Assembly (NCBI GenBank): GCA_023259035.1
Contig: JAHFRA010000006.1
Location: 1-64,000 of the forward strand
Direction of reading: 5' to 3'
DNA: 64,000 nt
Origin: Gallionella sp.
Lineage (GTDB): Bacteria; Pseudomonadota; Gammaproteobacteria; Burkholderiales; Gallionellaceae
The notes below the pieces were generated by a model. The model made no database searches, was not told where the DNA came from, and worked only from the letters and a program-made list of their open reading frames with translations. Both the position numbers and the translations under genes were made by a program. This document shows, one piece after another, positions 62,906 through 64,000 of the stretch (its first letter is position 1; every line of letters begins with the position of its first letter).

Positions 62906-64000
62906 CGAATTCCCACCTTGATTAAATTAAGAAAGTGGTCTGGATATATGCCCAGAGCCACCGTTCCCGCCGCCGTAATCAGTAACGGTATCAGGACTTT
63001 GTAGGGCGCTTCGCTGATCCCCTCATGCCCGTCCGCCGGAGGAGTTCCAAACACAGCCTTATAGACGACCGGTGCGAAGTACGCCGCGTTGAGCAAACTG
63101 CTGGTCAATATCACCCCGAGCAGCATCCAGCTTTTGGTCTCGATAGTGCCAATGGCAAGATTCCACTTGGTGATGAATCCGGCGAACAGCGGCACTCCGA
63201 TAATGCTGAGCGAGCCGATGGCGAAGGCTGCGATCGTCCACGGCATTTTCCGCGCAATTCCGGACATCTCGCTGATGTTGGTCTTGTGCGACGCGACATA
63301 GATCGAGCCGGCGCAGAAAAACAGTGTGATTTTCGTGAAGGCATGATTCACGATGTGAATGATGCCGCCGGTGATCCCGCTGACCGATAGCAGCGCCACC
63401 CCCAGCACGATGTACGAAAGCTGGCTCACCGTGGAATAGGCCAGCCGCATCTTGAGGTTGTCCTGGGTCAGCGCGTAGGCCGACGACGCCAGGATGGTGA
63501 TGGAGGCGATAATGGCCGTGTAGTCACCCAAGTGGAGATTCTGCATCGTCGGAACCCCGAACACGTCAACCACCAGCCTGACGATGCAGAAGGCGCCAAC
63601 CTTGACCACCGCCACGGCGTGGAGCAGCGCGCTTACCGGCGTGGGCGCCACCATTGCGGAGGGAAGCCAGTTGTGCATCGGCATCAGTCCGGCCTTGGCA
63701 AAGCCGTACAGGAACATGAAATACATCACGGTCAGGAGGGTCGGTATCTCCATCCCCGAGAACGTCGTGGCCGTTATCCCGGCGAACATCCCCGCCTTGT
63801 TGAATTCCAGCGTGCCGGTAAGGCAATAGGTCAGGATGATGGCACCCAGAAGTATGCTACTCGATGCGCCTACCAGATAAAGCAGGTACTTGCGCCCCGC
63901 ATCCCAGTCCTTGGCGGCTTCATTGTGAATCACCAGCGGCAAAGTACACAAGCTCAGTATTTCGTAGAAAAAGAACAACGTGAACAGATTCCCCGCAAAG
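62902..64000 (-). CDS. MrpD/NuoM-like antiporter subunit, truncated at window edge
   Basis: Frame open to 64000 (FAGNLFTLFFFYEILSLCTLPLV); MPMHNWLPSAMVAPTPVSALLHAVAVVKVGAFCIVRL. Confidence 0.88.
   Translation of the reverse strand, partial: FAGNLFTLFFFYEILSLCTLPLVIHNEAAKDWDAGRKYLLYLVGASSSILLGAIILTYCLTGTLEFNKAGMFAGITATTFSGMEIPTLLTVMYFMFLYGFAKAGLMPMHNWLPSAMVAPTPVSALLHAVAVVKVGAFCIVRLVVDVFGVPTMQNLHLGDYTAIIASITILASSAYALTQDNLKMRLAYSTVSQLSYIVLGVALLSVSGITGGIIHIVNHAFTKITLFFCAGSIYVASHKTNISEMSGIARKMPWTIAAFAIGSLSIIGVPLFAGFITKWNLAIGTIETKSWMLLGVILTSSLLNAAYFAPVVYKAVFGTPPADGHEGISEAPYKVLIPLLITAAGTVALGIYPDHFLNLIKVGIR

Overview
64 kb window of a Gram-negative, probably betaproteobacterial chromosome; a Gallionellaceae-like origin is an inference from gene style, not tested. 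Most of it is ordinary housekeeping and envelope content: grpE-dnaK-dnaJ, a TolC/MacA/MacB plus MFP/RND efflux supercluster, TonB-dependent receptors, two hybrid histidine kinases, an ABC-2 exporter, crcB/DUF190, pgeF/rluD/bamD, mlaA, htpX, a BrnT/BrnA-type toxin-antitoxin pair, bacteriohemerythrins, pstS, cyt b561/YceI, amt and a nuoN/nuoM/antiporter-subunit operon. The most unusual content is repeat biology. (1) A dispersed hairpin element occurs at four loci between 32.2 and 39.8 kb, with conserved flanks, 13-7-13 hairpins of differing sequence that keep their pairing, and a conserved TGGTTAT(AGCC) tail. One copy lies in frame inside an ATP-grasp ORF, nested in another palindromic repeat; a second supplies the start/n-region of the MlaA lipoprotein signal peptide. 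(2) A 168-bp MITE-like element after amt has 22-bp terminal inverted repeats and a 9-bp target duplication. (3) A ~42-copy hexapeptide (18-bp) minisatellite forms the C-terminal half of a secreted-like protein. (4) A 16-aa leader ORF built on heptamer repeats overlaps the dnaJ start codon (ATGA). (5) A 17-bp palindromic motif is shared upstream of two TonB-dependent receptor genes. No rRNA, tRNA or CRISPR array was recognised. All homology calls are by eye from protein motifs; no database was searched.
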